Origin: Ectocarpus siliculosus
Taxonomy: Eukaryota > Sar > Phaeophyceae > Ectocarpales > Ectocarpaceae
Assembly (NCBI GenBank): GCA_000310025.1
Contig: FN648505.1
Location: forward strand, 47,436 to 111,435
Direction: 5' to 3'
DNA length: 64,000 nucleotides
A program made the position numbers and the translations under genes. This document shows, piece by piece, positions 61,801-64,000 of this stretch. The first letter of the stretch is position 1. Each line of letters starts with the position of its first letter. A model generated the notes under the pieces. It was given only the letters and a program-made list of their open reading frames with translations. It made no database searches and had not been told where the DNA came from.

Positions 61801-64000
61801 GGGGCGTCTTCTTGGTGTCTACCTTGATTGTTACCCGCTAAAACAACCCGAAAGCTTAACGCAGGCAACGCGACGATACTCGTCGAGTTGCCATACAAAA
61901 TGAAGATATGAGCTTCCGTTAATAACCACCCTTCCTTACCTCCTTGTGGAACATTTGCCGGGCTCGTGGGACAGGGAACTGCAAGAAAGGCTGGGGGCCG
62001 AAGAGGTGCGTTTAATTCTCCAAAGACCACCCATTCCCTGTGCATACACACCTATTACAGTAGCTTTCACTGCGAGAAGATTATATGCACTGTACAGTAC
62101 ATTTTTCGTGTGAATTATGCAAGAATGCCCCGCTGATTGGCGCAAGAATGCCACACTGCCGCCCGGGGGTGTGCTTCGAACCCTCACCTGATCAATAGAG
62201 AGGTCGTCGATCCTGACGTCGTTCCTACCCTGGGTGCCTGTTGCATCCTATATTTTCGTTGAGAGTGCGCAGGGTAGAGCGACAGTGGAAATTTGAGGGC
62301 TGCAACTGCTTGCAAAAGCTGCGTTTGGTGTGGCTATCATCGCGTCAGACACAGGTATGCATATTATAGTCGCAAGCACGCCTGCCTCTAGAATGGGCAA
62401 CGTACTGGCAATAAGATCATGTTGTGTTCGGAAATAGTTTCTGGCGGAAAACATACGATGGTTCAGACCGCAACAAATCACATTCATTCGAGGGGCCTGC
62501 ATCGCAACATACCACCGACATTATGCCTCCTGGCCCCGGGAAATTGCCGGTACCATTTGTGCCTGGCGCACGCGGTCGATCCGTCTGCTCTCTCGGTTAG
62601 TTCTGACTCGACAGTTATTCTAATCCACATTGCCAAAGAGCCTGAACTTCTGGTAGGTTTGCTTTGCGCATTAGTTGTTGTTGTTCTTCACATTAAAAAC
62701 CGTTCCGATCTCTCTCTACCCAGTACCTTCGTATGCCCGTACTGATCCTACACTTGACGCGGTCGATTCCCGTCCCGTGGTCACAGGCTAACTTCCCCTG
62801 AGAAGGTACGCTCATACAAACTTGCCGCGAGAGGTCCGCAAGTCGATAGAAATCAACGACAGATATTCTGGAGTCCTCCGCTCCCTTTGCGCGCTATGCG
62901 AGGTAACAAATGAGACTAGGAGTCAGCATCACGGGCCAGAGAGACGTGGAAATATTCATAGTACATTCATTCGGGGTATATCTGAAAGGGTCAACTAAAT
63001 GCTGGAATTTTGCTGACTATACGGGGACGTCTACATACATACGCTGGGAAACGTTGTAACTCACTTTGTAATTAGGTTTTCATAACTCAAAAAGGTCCCC
63101 ATTAATTTCTGTGCTCGGAATACAGCAGTTTATTGCAGCAGCAACGGTTGTGAAGGTGAGCCGAAATATGTCAAAGTTGTCGTGTGAAGGGGCTCCGGGG
63201 CACTTCTAGACAGAAAGTTGTCTATTGTTCGTGGCCACTGGCAAGTAGAGGGTGTTCGTCGTGGTAAAGTCGTTCCTTGGATATATTAGTCGCTCTAAAC
63301 CAGAGCGGTCTACTTAACCCAGAGGGGGTGCTTTGGGCTCCTCCCGACCGCTTGGTCTAACCATTTCTAGGCTACAACTATTCTTCGAAAGCATCTGGAA
63401 AAGGTGCCGTCGCGATAGGAGCGTCTCCCGTGATTCCCTAGCTAAGAAACCTGACATGACTTGTTCGCCTGTTACCCTTCTGAACCAAGGATTCTTCCAA
63501 CACAACTGACTTCTGGATGAAGAATCCTTACTGACAGTATCGGTATCCTATAAGCAAACTTCCATAACTCATACTCTAACTTCCATACGTCATAGATTTC
63601 CTCTTAAACAAATACAGAAGCCACCATTTTTTTACAGCAGTATGGACCAGGCATCGACCACCCAAGAACGTTTGTCTACGGCGACGACCATGACTGCATA
63701 GGATGCAAACCTCTTGCAACGACGAAGCACCATACTTGAATGCGTTGCGGATATCCGTGCGTGTGTCGTGCACCTGTCACGTAATGCTGCCGACCAAGAG
63801 CTGCGCGTATTGCAGGTGCCGGTACGCGGGAAAACGTTACTACTGCTGTACTAAAAGGAAAACGTAACGAACGGTGTCCATGACAGAATTGCTGTTATGC
63901 TCGAATCAGAGCGGAGCATCTCCTGACGCTAGCACAGCACTTTGCAACACGCGCTCTCTGTTGCGATTGTTGCACAATTACATACGAGAAACAGATACAC
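61801..64000. other. Non-coding right end of the window
   Basis: No gene is supported. A 45-base piece at 62675-62720 (ttcacattaaaaaccgttcc, then gatctctctctacc) is the reverse complement of part of repeat R near 51825-51872, so an inverted R fragment lies here. Confidence 0.5.

Noticed and set aside
62160-62200. tRNA-like T-arm (gggttcgaa on the minus strand)
   Set aside because: The flanking bases do not pair into a T-stem, and no acceptor or anticodon arm can be drawn.

Overview
The window is nuclear DNA of a eukaryote. Genes are split by GT-AG introns of about 0.3 to 2.3 kb. Most of the sequence is retroelements, satellites and microsatellites, and no operon-like gene clusters are present. 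The mix (Ty3/gypsy elements with chromodomain or Tudor-like tails, a Ty1/copia fragment, a tyrosine-recombinase retrotransposon, a KDZ-like transposase gene, CAG/CTG tracts, roughly balanced GC) suggests a stramenopile, most probably a brown alga. That assignment is inference; I cannot run a search.

Layout. 0.75-2.66 kb: the last two exons of an unrecognised plus-strand gene. 4.3-5.6 kb: two tandem-repeat blocks. 5.7-15.1 kb: an old, broken minus-strand Ty3/gypsy element whose RT region is replaced by a truncated plus-strand Ty1/copia fragment (about 8.36-10.95 kb). 15.38-15.71 kb: a palindrome-rich array. 18.78-27.63 kb: a minus-strand gene of eight phase-consistent exons, best read as a KDZ/HMGXB3-type transposase or a gene derived from one, with a damaged first exon. 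29.7-31.2 kb: a satellite with a unit of about 290 bp. 32.2-33.7 kb: a low-complexity, partly modelled minus-strand gene. 35.3-36.8 kb: an uninterrupted copy of a dispersed repeat here called R.

The second R copy begins at about 36.78 kb and runs to about 61.8 kb because two elements interrupt it. The first is a complete, very young 14.76-kb Ty3/gypsy element (36899-51659, minus strand, 309-bp LTRs identical by eye, GTAC target duplication). The second is a complete 8.9-kb tyrosine-recombinase retrotransposon with split direct repeats (52268-61142, minus strand, Ngaro/PAT architecture), which carries a 122-bp satellite of about 17 units in its leader. Both empty sites can be seen in the neighbouring uninterrupted R copy.

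The most unusual item is a NADAR (YbiA/COG3236-like) domain encoded between gag and protease of the young gypsy element. An ADP-ribose or N-glycoside hydrolase-type fold is not part of the normal gag-pol set. The gypsy order is giant Gag, in-frame TGA, extension, NADAR, protease, RT, RNase H, integrase, chromodomain, Tudor-like tail. Several single-base frame breaks in both young elements fall in five-base G/C runs, so some may be base-calling errors rather than real damage.
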